Source of the DNA: Ganoderma boninense
Taxonomy: Eukaryota > Basidiomycota > Agaricomycetes > Polyporales > Polyporaceae
Length of the DNA: 64,000 bases
NCBI GenBank assembly: GCA_002900995.3
Contig: CM035312.1
Coordinates: forward strand, 3,244,602 to 3,308,601
Direction of reading: 5' to 3'
The notes beneath the pieces were generated by a model that worked only from the letters and a program-made list of their open reading frames with translations, was not told the DNA's origin and searched no databases. The position numbers were made by a program, and so were the translations under genes. Each line of letters starts with the position of its first letter. Within the stretch, counting starts at the first letter, position 1. Shown here one piece after another: positions 12,249 to 22,605 of this stretch.

Positions 12249-13365
12249 AGTAGAGGGTCAAGGCGAAGTGGGGCTCTGGATGATGTCCGTGCATTGTCCT
12301 GGTTTTTGAGCCGACAGCAATGCCGGCAGACAAAGAAGCCCCGTGCGTCTGTTGGAGTGTGCTGCGGTAAGGAAGTCACCATGCAGACGCGCATGAGCTC
12401 GAGGTCGGAGCAACCACACCTTTTAAGTCCGTCGCATACAGGATTATCCTCGCCGTTTGAAAAGCGTGTGCACACACCTTGAGGAATGAGGACCCGGTGA
12501 GGGCAAGCATAACGAGGCTTGGGAAAACAATGACACTGGACCATCGCACCACTACCACTGTGCCAATGATTCGCACTGGCTCTGCCTGCATATTCAGACG
12601 GTACAAGTACCATCGGAGAAAGCAGAGGCCATTGAGTGCACGGCATAACCAAGAAGTAGTGCATAAAGCACGGGGAGCGTTGATGCCAATGATGGTGGGA
12701 GGAGACGAGGGCTTGGCGCTCATTCACTGGCCGCGGCGGGTGCAGCCGAAAGTGAGCACCGCCACTCGGCTATTGGGAGAGGTTATAAGTACCAAGGTTA
12801 TTCATCCTGGCCAAAGGCTGTATAATACGCAGGTGCGTCAAATGTGTGACTTGATTCAACGACAAAGTAATTATGATTAAAATGGGATCAACAACAGCTA
12901 CAAACTTCCGGAGAACATGGGGGCAGGTACTAGGAGGACAACAACGCGGCGGGAGACTAAGCAATTGAACATACAATACGTATGCCACTACTTGAACGAG
13001 AAAAAGTAAAGAAATATAGAGTAAGAGTACATATTGAGAGAAGATGGTCCGGGGCTAGCGCAATGAACATGGTATATGTAAAGGAAATGCAAAGATACAG
13101 AACCGAAACTTGATTATAGAAGCAGAGTTGACTTGAAGTGAGGAGGCAGATGAGCAAAATGACATGGCATGGAGAAAGGAAGCGCGAGGACGTGAAGGCG
13201 ATAGACGAGAGCTGGCGGTGAGAGACAAGGGATGTGGACGATGCCAGAGAGAACCATGACAACATCAAAAGTGATGAAAGAACTTGAAAACGAGAGCAGG
13301 GAGCACAAAGCTTGAAGGCGAGGGAGAATCGCACCAACAAGGCGTGACCACGGTCCACCGGCCTC
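12249..13365. other. Intergenic region, no gene recognised
   Basis: Upstream of copy 2 and downstream of the zinc-finger-like gene. Open frames near 12150-12730 (minus) have no family similarity and unnatural composition. 12.85-13.3 kb is AT-richer than its surroundings and may be 3' UTR of the neighbouring minus-strand gene. Confidence 0.4.
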
Positions 13366-14765
13366 TCAAAGCGCTGATGGACCATGCCTCACAGACCAGT
13401 GGACGAAGTTTGAAACTTCCAGCGGGGCCTGCGAGGCGTACGGCTCAGAGGCTGTCGGCACAGGAGCAGGAGCAGGCGCGAGCGCGGGGGCGAACGTGGT
13501 CTGGGAGCAAGTGGAGAACACATGGCTCTCCGCGCGTAGCTGCGGCATGGGGACGCCGAGGCCCGGATCGTTGAAGCGCGGCAATGAGCTCGGGACCCTC
13601 CCAGCACTGAAGCCGTTGAAACCGTTGAAAGGCTTGGCGTCGATATCAAGCTCTCCAGCAAAGTGGAGAGGGAGTGGAGGAGCGGGGCCCATGAGGCCCC
13701 CGGTCAGGTAGGCGTTGCCAGCCTGACTCCAATGAGGCTGCACAGGCAGGCCGTTGGCTTGAGTCCAGTGATGCGGCACGAGCGGGGCGTTCTTGGGGCC
13801 GTACGCCTGGTTCGCAGCCTGTGGTGGGACCATCAAGCCACCCGCCATCGCCATTCCCTGCCCAAAGGTATGCTGTGGTTGGGCGATGACGGACCCGGAC
13901 CCGGAAGCGAATGGTTGAAAGAGGGTGGGGCTCCAGGCGGGAGGCATGGCGTTGTGGATGGCGTTGTGTTGGCCGAGCTGGTGCGTGGCAGGGAAAACAG
14001 AGGTGGTGGGGATGGTGGGGAGGGTGGGCGCGTTCGTGGTGAACGGGTGCGGCAAGGGCTGGCCGTATGTAGCCTGAACGGCGGCCAAGGGGACCGCGAC
14101 GGGGACTGGCCCGCGTCTCAGAGCTCGGTGCTGGAGACTTGGAAATGGAAGTGGAAGGGGTTGGGGTGGACTGTGGGGAGAAGCGTGCAGTCTTGTCATT
14201 CAGCCATCCTACACATGCTGGAGCCCTGCGGCCACTTGAACTGGAGGGTGGGGAATGGAACCTCCTGCGCGTTCAAGATCCTCTCGAGCTCCTGCCTGTT
14301 CGCGAAGGTGTCCTTCACGAAGGTGGCCTCCGTTATGTCGTCGTCCGGCAAGCCTGTGGGGAACTCTATGAACGCCCCGTTGGACTGGGGGCGTCGTCCG
14401 CGGCCTCTGCGCTGCTGGCCGGCTGCGAACACAGTGCCTACGGGGGTGGGGGTATCGGCATTGGACGGACTGCTTCCCAATCCGTGTGCCCGTCTGCAGT
14501 GGGAGGTAAGACTTGTGTCGCTCTTGAAGCAGGCTGGGCACCTCTCCTCGCTTCCGTCGCTGTGTGACCACACATGCGGGCATGGGTACTGGTTACTGGG
14601 GGAACTGAGCAATGGCGAAATGTGATGATGATGAAAGGTTTACGATGACAAGACGGAGGTGGTGCTTACTGTGCATCGCGCACGTGCGTCATGAGATTTC
14701 CCCGCTGATGAAATCCTACGCCCCCTCCAACCTGCCAGCACCCCGATTCCATGCATATGAACTCG
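13366..14765 (-). CDS. C2H2-like zinc-finger protein, 5' end lost in gap 1
   Basis: Exon 14670-14765 encodes ICMESGCWQVG..FHQRGNLMTHVRDA, which aligns with the second finger of the C2H2 gene at 52.6-53.9 kb. A GTAAGC donor and an acceptor near 14596 lead to YPCPHVWSHSDG..RCPACFKSDTSLTSHCRRAH, matching the third finger-like unit there (YSCPHSYLSPDG..LTRHRSTSH) at the same intron phase. A long proline/glutamine-rich tail (13366-14199), ending HWSVRHGPSAL, is in another frame, so an unrecognised intron or an indel lies near 14.2 kb. A DNA-binding or regulatory role is inferred. The first finger would lie in the gap. Confidence 0.55.
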
Positions 14766-14806
14766 CTACAAGTGTGTGTCAGTGGATGGAGGAAGAAAAG
14801 ATAGGG

Positions 14807-14906
14807 NNNNNNNNNNNNNNNNNNNNNNNNNNNNNNNNNNNNNNNNNNNNNNNNNNNNNNNNNNNNNNNNNNNNNNNNNNNNNNNNNNNNNNNNNNNNNN
14901 NNNNNN
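14807..14906. other. Assembly gap 1 (100 N)
   Basis: Exactly 100 N, the conventional length for a gap of unknown size. It removes the 5' end of the zinc-finger-like gene and the 5' half of HAD gene A, so their true spacing is unknown. Confidence 0.99.
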
Positions 14907-15648
14907 CGTATTCGGGCTCGGAGGAGTCGATGTCCATGTCCATGTCGGTGTCGGAGGACGGCAATGAGAGCGCGCTCCCGCCCGTCCGCCCCGCCTTCAT
15001 CCGCCGTCTCGCCACGCTCCTCATCTATCACGCTTCCCGACTCGAAGACATGGACGTGGAGATCGTGGAGATCGAGGACGTCGACGCGGAGTGGCGGATG
15101 GAGCTGGAGACCAAGCACATGCTTGAGGCGTGGCAGATCGAGGCTGCCGCCATCGACCGCTCGGTGCGCATCCTGCCTGGAGTGAAGCGGCTCATGGACT
15201 CGATCCCCGAGGGCCGCTATGCGGTCGCGACGTCCGGTGCGAAGACATACGGTGCGCGTGTATTCTGATCTCAACTGGTCTGGAGCGTGGCTAACATGTC
15301 GCTCCCGAAGCTTACGGCTGCATGACGCGCGTCGGCATCGTGCCCCCCGCCGTCACCATCACCGCGGACGACAAACGCCTCAAGGCGGGCAAGCCTGCGC
15401 CGGACCCGTTCCTCCTCGCTGCGAAGGAGCTGGGGTACGACGCGGCGCGGTGCGTCGTGTTCGAGGACTCGCCGTCCGGCATCCGTGCGGGCGTCGCGTC
15501 TGGGGCGACGGTCATCGCGGTGTGCACGAGCCACGAGCGGGCGAAGATCGAGGACTGCGGGGCGCACTTTATCGTGGACACGATGGAGCAGGTGCGGGTT
15601 GTGGTTGAGGGCGAGCGGTTGAGGTTCGTCGTTTCGCAAAACGAGTGA
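14907..15648 (+). CDS. HAD-superfamily phosphatase, copy A, 5' end in gap
   Basis: The protein enters from the gap with a Ser/Glu-rich linker (SGSEESMSMSMSVSEDG). It then runs through LPGVKRLMDSIP, a motif II region YAVATSGAK, an intron (15252-15310; GTGCGC to CCCGAAG), motif III KAGKPAPDPFLLAAKELG, and motif IV VVFEDSPSGIRAGVASGA. It stops at 15646-15648 after FVVSQNE. These are HAD motifs of the glycerol-3-phosphatase / sugar-phosphatase type, in which an Asp nucleophile (here lost in the gap) hydrolyses small phosphate esters. It is about 95% like copy C. The intron is supported by a stop on read-through. Substrate not determinable. Confidence 0.8.
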
Positions 15649-15981
15649 ATGCTTTGAGGGGATGAATGAGTCGGACATCTCGGACATCTCGGACATGATA
15701 GAGACGCCCTGGAGGCTGATGGACTTGTTTAATCCGTACTACTGTACTTTGTACGCAGTATTCCTCGACACCGGAAAATACAATTAGTAAAACATCTCTC
15801 CTTCAAGACTCCAACTCCAGCTGCGATACACACCCTCCATCCCAGGAATTCGTCGGCCAGCAGCGCAAGTGGTCAAAGCCCAAAACGTGGCCGAAACACC
15901 TGGTGTCGTTATGGTTTGTGGTTCTCGGCAGTTTTCGACGAAGCCGCCGCCGCCGAAAAACCCACACCACAGCCCACAGGG

Positions 15982-16730
15982 TCAGTACATAAGCACTAGA
16001 CTAGGCCTCACGTCCTTGAACACGTCCATCCCCTCCCTCTTCACGACCGCCCTGCTGCCGCGCAAGATGAGATGGGAGACGTTGGGGAAGGCGGCAGTCG
16101 CATTGGCCACGAATGTCGACAGCGCGGTGTCCCGTATGCCCAGCTTCTGCACGGCGAGAAACGGTGTGTCGGTGCGCGGGCTTCGGTGGATGTCAATCTC
16201 GTTGAGTGAGCGAGTAAGGACGTCCACAGAGACATAGGTATCAGGAATGTCTTGCCTGGGAGAGTATTTGAGGAACGAGAAGCTGCGCAGAGGCAGGCGC
16301 GTGAGCCTGCGCAATACAGTAGCGTCAGTGTCATAGGGGACGGGCATCGTCAGTTCCTCGAGTTGAGGGAGTGAGGTGCTGATGGTCTTCACAAAAATGG
16401 GGAAGGGTATGTCGTGAACGAACCACTTGTACATCCGGAGGCATCGCATGTTGCTGCAATACGCAGAATGTCCAGAAGCGCGGCGGACCACTCCTTCCGG
16501 ACAGAAATAAGGTGAGGCTCGTTCATGTAATCGTGCTCGATGACACCCCTCACACAAATGAATCGTTCTTTGAAGAGGCGTGTACGGGACATGCAAATGT
16601 AATAGGACACGGAAAGGTATGCGCATTTGAGTCGGCGACAAACGCGAACGGGAAAGTCTTCGCAGGGGATTAAAGCGCAGATTGATGCCACAGGCCATAC
16701 ATGCGCCAACAAACTCGGAGGACATGGTTA
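15982..16730 (-). pseudogene. F-box/LRR-like gene relic, copy A1
   Basis: The 3' part reads RMYKWFVHDIPFPIFVKTIS, LEELTMPVPYD, a run of leucine-rich segments, then KREGMDVFKDVRPSLVL and a stop at 15982. These align with blocks of the full F-box gene at 19987-21664 (RWFMKEMPYPLLIDTIASS, LEELDIRAPYS, LEREGMDVFKEIRPTLEIV). About 150 residues of the middle are missing, the F-box itself is absent, and the upstream part (KEWSAALLDILRIAATC) is in another frame. It is a degenerate member of the same family; the copy at 58.9-59.6 kb shares the same defects plus a 2-bp insertion. Confidence 0.7.
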
Positions 16731-16810
16731 ATACGAGAAGTAAGTTAATACGAGAGTAATAATGGCATATAATAGATTCGGGCTTTTGCTGATGTGCGCA
16801 CGGGGAGAAG

Positions 16811-17375
16811 CACTGCATGTCAAAGGCCCCTAGGTCGGGGGTCGTCTACGTTCGACCACGTCGCGTGGCATACGTAGTCACCCCCTCATAAGTTCCGTAG
16901 ACGAAGGATTCGCTGATGTTAGGCTACGTCGCATATCCGACAGTACCCGAAGGATCCGTCTAGGGGACCTAGCTTTTCCCCACGACTACCATTGCTCATT
17001 GAACATACGTGGGGGTAGTCCGACACTATGCCCACCCCTACGCTGCACTTTGGCACAGACTGTACAGAGAATCCGGCACCTTAAGCACTCATCTAGGTCC
17101 CCGTTACCATGTAGTAGTGCTGTGCAAACGATCATTCGGCGGAGGAATTCAGCGCGAGAGATGGACAATCCGCTGCACGCGCGGAGTCTCGGCCGTGCCG
17201 TTGACTGCAGTCAAAAAGCCGCCCAGGTTCGTAGACGAGGGGTTCATCTACGTTGGACAGCTACTTGTGGTCGCGCATGGTCACAGATACATCAGAGTCC
17301 GTCTACCCAAGATACGCGCACGTTTTGACTACTTGACGTAGGCGACCTCGACCTACGGACCTCTGACATGCAGTG
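16811..17375. mobile_element. CACTA-type MITE, copy A
   Basis: A 565-bp element with about 41-bp imperfect inverted termini. The left starts CACTGCATGTCAAAGG; the right, read inward on the other strand, starts CACTGCATGTCAGAGG, and the two stay similar through TAGGTCG and CTACGT. A 3-bp target duplication AAG flanks it. Many GTCTACG / CGTAGAC motifs in both orientations fill it, like CACTA subterminal repeats. CACT termini with a 3-bp duplication are typical of CACTA/EnSpm transposons. It has no transposase, so it is non-autonomous. Confidence 0.75.
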
Positions 17376-17492
17376 AAGTGAAAAGTCGCATTGGCGTCGC
17401 GCAAGCGAGAAGAACGACGTGCTTACCGTGCTAGATGGCAAAGGTGCAGCGCAGCCCGCAGTGGTCGCTCCAGGGCGTGCGGGGGCTGACGA

Positions 17493-17815
17493 CATCAGTA
17501 CTTCCCGATTTTACTTACATACTTAACAGCTTAACCGCTGGGAGCCCTCCTTGCGGCCGGATTTGGAGAGCCACTGGAGACAAGATGCAGGCTCCAACAG
17601 GCTTGGGTGGGGTCCCCTCGCACCCTGCCAGGTGCTGATCAAGTCCTCGTTCCGTGGTGGTGGGAGGACGAGGGAAGTTCTGAGAGGCGGCTTACGGGCG
17701 CTTTGGAGCCAACTTACGGCTTACGCGCTTGCGGTACTTAAGCTGTGCTTAACGCGACTTAACGTGCTTAATGGCCCCGTTAAGTCCCGTTAAGCAATTT
17801 CCGGAAGTACTGATG
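17493..17815 (+). mobile_element. 323-bp MITE, left copy in EEP gene A
   Basis: The element begins CATCAGTACTTCCCG and ends CGGAAGTACTGATG, giving 13-bp perfect inverted termini. The intact homologue at 60388 reads ..GACGAGACCC; here GA is present on both sides of the insert, a 2-bp target duplication. The end near 17700-17810 is full of TTAAC/TTAAG motifs in short spacing. An 80-codon open frame crosses it but has no family likeness and is probably chance. Confidence 0.85.
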
Positions 17816-17817
17816 GA

Positions 17818-18907
17818 GACCCGGCTGGAGCACGTCGATGGTGCGTGGCTGCGCGCCCAGCATGACAACCTTGTCGAGCCGGCGGGGCTTGCATCCGTCG
17901 TCGAGCTCGGCATCCACACCCCACGTCGCTCCGCCGTCGCTCCGCGCAGCGCGACCCAGGCATCGACCAGCTCGTGCTTGTCGACGAGGGCATCGTCCGC
18001 GGGTCGAGGGCGTTAAAGTCGCCCGCGACGACGCCTCCGCTGCACCCCGGCTCGCGCAGAAGGTCCGCCAGGATGCGCATCTCGAGCAGACCCGGCTGGA
18101 GCACGTCGATGGTGCGTGGCTGCGCGCCCAGCATGACAACCTTGTCGAGCCGGCGGGGCTTGCATCCGTCGTCGAGCTCGGCATCCACACCCCACGTCGC
18201 TCCGCCCGTCGCTCCGCGCAGCGCGACCCAGGCATCGACCAGCTCGTGCTTGTCGACGAGGGCATCGTCGCGCGGGTCGAGGGCGTTAAAGTCGCCCGCG
18301 ACGACGCCTCCGCTGCACCCCGGCTCGCGCAGAAGGTCCCCAGGATGCGCATCTCGAGCAGACCCGGGCTGGAGCACGTCGATGGTGCGTGGCTGCGCGC
18401 CCAGCATGACAACCTTGTCGAGCCGGCGGGGCTTGCATCCGTCGTCGAGCTCGGCATCCACACCCCACGTCGCTCCGCCCGTCGCTCCGCGCAGCGCGAC
18501 CCAGGCATCGACCAGCTCGTGCTTGTCGACGAGGGCATCGTCGCGCGGGTCGAGGGCGTTAAAGTCGCCCGCGACGACGCCTCCGCTGCACCCCGGCTCG
18601 CGCAGAAGGTCCGCCAGGATGCGCATCTCGAGCAGACCCGGCTGGAGCACGTCGATGGTGCGTGGCTGCGCGCCCAGCATGACAACCTTGTCGAGCCGGC
18701 GGGGCTTGCATCCGTCGTCGAGCTCGGCATCCACACCCCACGTCGCTCCGCCCGTCGCTCCGCGCAGCGCGACCCAGGCATCGACCAGCTCGTGCTTGTC
18801 GACGAGGGCATCGTCGCGCGGGTCGAGGGCGTTAAAGTCGCCCGCGACGACGCCTCCGCTGCACCCCGGCTCGCGCAGAAGGTCCGCCAGGATGCGCATC
18901 TCGAGCA
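17818..18907 (-). repeat. Four tandem 273-bp (91-codon) repeats of the EEP catalytic exon
   Basis: Units start at 17818, 18089, 18361 and 18635 with GACCCGGCTGGAGCACG and have lengths 271, 272 and 274 plus a last complete one. Copy C has a single unit. The ideal unit is 273 bp, exactly 91 codons, so expansion keeps frame; three single-base indels now disturb it. Each unit encodes LEMRILADLLREPGCSGG through AGDFNALD (metal/phosphate-binding part) to RTIDVLQPG. Both ends of the unit in copy C carry CCCGGC, a likely microhomology for the duplication. Confidence 0.9.
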
Positions 18908-18940
18908 CCCGGCGGAACCGCGAGTCGAGCGAGTCGAGGT

Positions 18941-19263
18941 CATCAGTACTTCCGGAAATTGCTTAACGGGACTTAACGGGGCCATTAAGCACGTTAAGTC
19001 GCGTTAAGCACAGCTTAAGTACCGCAAGCGCGTAAGCCGTAAGTTGGCTCCAAAGCGCCCGTAAGCCGCCTCTCAGAACTTCCCTCGTCCTCCCACCACC
19101 ACGGAACGAGGACTTGATCAGCACCTGGCAGGGTGCGAGGGGACCCCACCCAAGCCTGTTGGAGCCTGCATCTTGTCTCCAGTGGCTCTCCAAATCCGGC
19201 CGCAAGGAGGGCTCCCAGCGGTTAAGCTGTTAAGTATGTAAGTAAAATCGGGAAGTACTGATG
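18941..19263 (-). mobile_element. 323-bp MITE, right copy in EEP gene A (inverted)
   Basis: Same 323-bp element as at 17493-17815 in the opposite orientation; the two appear identical throughout. It sits between GAGGT and GTGCACG, where copy C reads GAGGTGCACG, so GT is duplicated (2-bp target duplication). Its own duplication shows it inserted on its own rather than by a flip of the left copy. Confidence 0.85.
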
Positions 19264-19986
19264 GTGCACGTTGAGCAGGCGCAGCACCGTGCCCGGCGCC
19301 CCTGGGGCGGCGATGTCCACGCAGAGCGCGTCCCGCTTGTACCTGCTGGGGAACACGGTGCGGAAGACGCTGTCGAGCGCCAGCTTGGGGCTGCCTGTGT
19401 CCTGCAGCTGCTCGGCGCTCTCGCCGTTGTCGTCGGCGAGCAGCGGAGGGCCAAACCGCCGGCTGGAGAGCAGTGTCATGGTCACGAAGGGCACGCCTGC
19501 GAAGGACGCGGCGTCCTCAGCGTCGGTCGTCAGGAAGCTCGAGCGCACTCCGGGGTGGTGGAGGAGAGATTCCCGTGCACTGGACGTGACTTCCTGGAGG
19601 AACACGATGTCGGGGAGCGCGGGTCCCTGCAGAATGTGGTCGAGGATGAGCCCGGCACGCTCGTCGCGCTTATACTGGGACGCCTGGATGTTCCATGTCG
19701 TGAGCGAAAGCGTCTGGCTGCCGACGGCGGGAGCGACTGGGGCGAGACAGGGGCCTCTGGGTGGGAGGGCCTGGTCGCACAAGGACACGGCAGCCCATCG
19801 GTTGCTGGCGCGGTCGAAGGCAGAGAGGGCACGGGGGATCTTGCTTGGAGGGACATGGCGAGGGGGGTGAGAGCAACGCAGGAGGCTACAGGAGGCGGGG
19901 TGGTTAGTAGAGAGAAGACGCGCGTGCAGACGCCAGGATCGGAAGTTCCCGAGCCCGTCATGGTGGATTCAAAAGTACATATGAAA

Positions 19987-21664
19987 CTAATGTACAATTT
20001 CGAGCGTTGGCCGGATCTCCTTGAAGACGTCCATCCCCTCCCTCTCCAAAACCGTCCACCCGTCGCGCTCGCTCATCTTCGTGCATTTCGGACGTCCTTC
20101 AAGTGCGCCCGTTTCGTCCGCACGCCCATGGGAGACCTCCCAAGACCCCAAACCCAGACCGTACACCTCGAGTGCAACCCACCGGAGGGACGGGTTTGCT
20201 CGCACGACGCGGTCGGGGATGTACCACTTCTGGATATAATTCCTGATATAGCGAATGTCGATCCCGACGAGCGGTCCCACGAGTGTGTCGAGCGGGGAAT
20301 ACCTCTCCTTGAACGTGATGTGTAGGTACTCGAGGCTCGTGAACGCGGGGAGGAGCTTGCAAAGGTCGTCCTACGTTCAACACCGCCCCACTCGCTCATC
20401 AGTCATCACAGACAGCGGACAACAAGAAGCAATGCGTGCTCACAAGCGTGGACCTCTCGAGGTCGCCATTCCACATTTTCACGCTGTGGTCGCGCTCCGT
20501 GTGGTGCAGCACCGTCAAGCGCACCACCGACGACACCGTCGGACCAAAGTGCGTGCTCCAGTCGTCCGCGTGTGTGAGAAAGCCGTCGTCCATGTTGACC
20601 CGGAGCTCCAGGAACCTCAGCGACGCGTTCGACAGGATTGGCACGTCGCATCCTTCTTCGACGCTCCTTCTGAACGGGATGGACAGACTATCCACATGGT
20701 CTGGAAACGCGAGCGAGTACAGCATGCTGAGGTCCTCTGCCCATATCGCGGAAAGAGACGGCCACAACGGCCTGCGGTCCCTCGCCACGGAGCGCCATTC
20801 GATCATGCTGAACCGCCGGGCGTCCTCGATGATGCTGTGGGACATGAGGGAGCACAGCGCGCCCGACCCATGGCGCCGCACGACCAGGTGGGTCGCGTTG
20901 GGGAACACCCTCGCCGCGTTGGCCACGAACGAACGCCAGATCGGGAACCCGGTCGTCCGCACGCCGAGCTTCCACACGAGCGGAAAGGGCGTGCTGATGG
21001 GTGCGTGAAAGTCGGCGTCGAGCTGCGTGAGGGAACGGGGCAGCTCTTCGAGGGAGAAGGCCGTGAGGGGCGGGCTGTAGCGGGTTTGCGAGAAGTAGGG
21101 CTCGCTCAGAAACGAGAGGCGGAGCAGTGGGAGGCGGGCGAGAGGGCGCAAGACCTCGAGCTCGGCAGAATAGGGGGCGCGGATGTCCAACTCCTCCAGA
21201 TGGGGCATTGAAGAGGCGATGGTGTCGATGAGAAGGGGATAGGGCATTTCCTTCATGAACCATCGGTCGAGGCGGAGTCGTCGGACGTTGTGAGAATGGC
21301 GCAGGACGTCCAGGAAGACCGGAGTCCACTCTTCTGACAGACGAAGCATCTCGACGGGGTCGCATTGGCTGGGATACTGGAATTCACCCATGGCGACCCA
21401 TAGGTCCTTGATGAGATGTGCGCGAGACGAAGCGCCTGCGCCAATGCGGAGGAACAGACGGAACGAAGGGACTCGCTCAAAATTGTCTTCGAAGAGCACG
21501 ACCCCGGAGTATGCACGGAGAGGCAGCAGACAAGCATCGAGGAAATATCGACAGGTCTGCATGAGAATTGCGAGGTCTGGCGCAGACAGGAAGGACATGA
21601 TATGGTCCTGCACGTCGTGATTCAGCGTGATTAAGGTCTGGCATGAATCTCGCGATTGTGCCAT
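19987..21664 (-). CDS. F-box protein with leucine-rich tail, copy A2
   Basis: Two exons, 20444-21664 and 19987-20370, with a 73-bp intron (GTGAGC donor, GAACGTAG acceptor), give 534 residues. The start MAQSRDSCQ is chosen because it is in frame and copy C has the equivalent start. The F-box is near the N-terminus (LITLNHDVQDHIMSFLSAPD, then LMQTCRYFLDACLLPL). The rest is rich in leucine-spaced segments (LRRLRLDRWF, LEELDIRAPYS) like F-box LRR proteins, which pick targets for SCF ubiquitin ligases. The end is MDVFKEIRPTLEIVH. It lies just left of the KDZ insertion and looks intact. The target is unknown. Confidence 0.8.
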
Positions 21665-22516
21665 CGCGTTGGACGCCTGAATAGGATCAGTTTTAAACCT
21701 ATACAACCACTTGACATATAGCTCACATTGGCAGCCCCATGGGTGATTGGAGAAGGGTTTGAGCCTGAGTCGCCGGTGAAGAAGTCTGTGTCCTGTATCG
21801 GCGGCATGATGGCATCGACCGTGACGTAAATCTTGCAGCCGGTATGGGTACAAAGTACACACCGTCTATACACTTGATAATGGAGTCTAGCGGTCTGTGG
21901 ATGGTTGCAAGATAGGGCAGTTGGAGCAGTTGGCGGATGGAAGGAAAGGTCTTGTTGTCCACAAGCGCCCCTATAGGACTCAGGTGCTTATGTTTGCAGC
22001 GAGGAGAGTGCAATAGCTGGGTAGACTTGCGGAGGTGGGGATGGGCACGTGACGGACGCGGGGCACGATCGGGAGTTGGGCGCCAGGCAGCGGGACGTTC
22101 ACGCACACGCTCCTGCCCGTCGACGACCATCGACGTCCGTCCTCGCCCTCGACCGGCTTCTGTCAACCTGCTCGCCCTTTTCAAGAGCTCTGATTGGCTG
22201 CCCGTCCCCAACTCGTTCCCCCTCGACCCGCTCTTCGTCGCTCGTCTCGCCCACTTTCTGCTCGTGTATGCGCTCTCAGACACTCGCCTCTGCCTGCAAA
22301 CGACCACTCTTTTGCTCGTTTGTGTGCGGCACTGTCGCATGTATGCAGCTCACTCGCCCTCATCTCTCCGCTGCGCCCTCGGCGCCGACGCTTGCTGTGC
22401 TGTTCTGTGCTCTGACTCTCGGACCCAGGCTCAGCCGCCGGCTACAGCAACGACGCTTGCCTTGGTGGGAGCCCTTCTGTCCCCTCTCCGGTGCCTTCCC
22501 CACCTCTTCCCGCACT
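21665..22516. other. F-box gene upstream region, left flank of KDZ insertion
   Basis: No gene recognised. It matches 50210-51056 base for base apart from scattered one-base indels, and 63.09-63.43 kb in part. It should hold the promoter of F-box A2. Confidence 0.5.
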
Positions 22517-22523
22517 CTCTGTC
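22517..22523. repeat. Left target-site duplication of the KDZ element (CTCTGTC)
   Basis: CTCTGTC here and at 40171-40177 bracket the insert; the empty site at 51057-51063 has it once. An eighth base upstream (T here and in the empty site, C on the right) does not match, so the duplication is 7 bp perfect or 8 bp with one mismatch. Confidence 0.75.
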
Positions 22524-22605
22524 GTAGGGTCTCAGTTGGCAGGATACATCCTTCTGAGTAAGGATGCATCCTTTGTACTTGAGATGTATCCTTTCAAACA
22601 TGTGG
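22524..22605 (+). repeat. Left inverted terminus of KDZ element with palindrome repeats
   Basis: After TCTCAGTTGGCA come GGATACATCC, AAGGATGCATCCTT and GAGATGTATCC at about 30-bp spacing. The right end, read on the other strand, has the same order (GATGTATCC, AAGGATGCATCC, GAGATGTATCC). Such subterminal copies are probable transposase-binding sites (inference). Confidence 0.7.

Larger units (their letters stand above)
17431..19856 (-). pseudogene. EEP / TDP2-like phosphodiesterase, copy A, disrupted
   Basis: Paralogue of the open gene at 60329-61282. From the 5' end (19856) it carries TTWNIQASQYKRDERAG, VFLQEVTSSARES and VLRLLNVH. It is then cut by a 323-bp insertion at 18941-19263, followed by four tandem copies of the exon with VVAGDFNALDPR and RRLDKVVML, then a second inverted 323-bp insertion at 17493-17815, and the final part to a TAG at 17431-17433. 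It also lacks one C in a run just after the start compared with copy C. No full protein can be made without splicing out the insertions. Confidence 0.85.
14907..22523. repeat. Segmental duplication, copy A (HAD, F-box relic, MITE, EEP, F-box)
   Basis: Gene order, orientation and most of the sequence match 57.5-63.4 kb (copy C). The 3' part (19.95-22.5 kb) also matches 48.5-51.06 kb (copy B). A differs from C by the two 323-bp insertions and three extra 273-bp repeat units. The shared CACTA MITE at the same site shows the MITE was present before duplication. Confidence 0.9.

Noticed and set aside
12146..12727. 193-codon minus frame upstream of DUF4470-MYND copy 2
   Set aside because: Overlaps the DUF4470 start region in another frame, with odd composition and no splice support.
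16811..17375. CRISPR-like or array-like repetition of GTCTACG motifs
   Set aside because: Spacing is irregular, motifs occur in both orientations, and the organism is a eukaryote; subterminal repeats of a MITE explain it.
17551..17793. 80-codon open frame inside the 323-bp MITE (also at 18963-19205)
   Set aside because: Identical in both copies only because the MITEs are identical; no family likeness and no start context.
17780..19007. Long overlapping open frames of 330-401 codons on both strands
   Set aside because: They are shadows created by four tandem copies of a GC-rich exon; only the minus frame with AGDFNALD is homologous to the EEP family, and it includes MITE sequence at its end.
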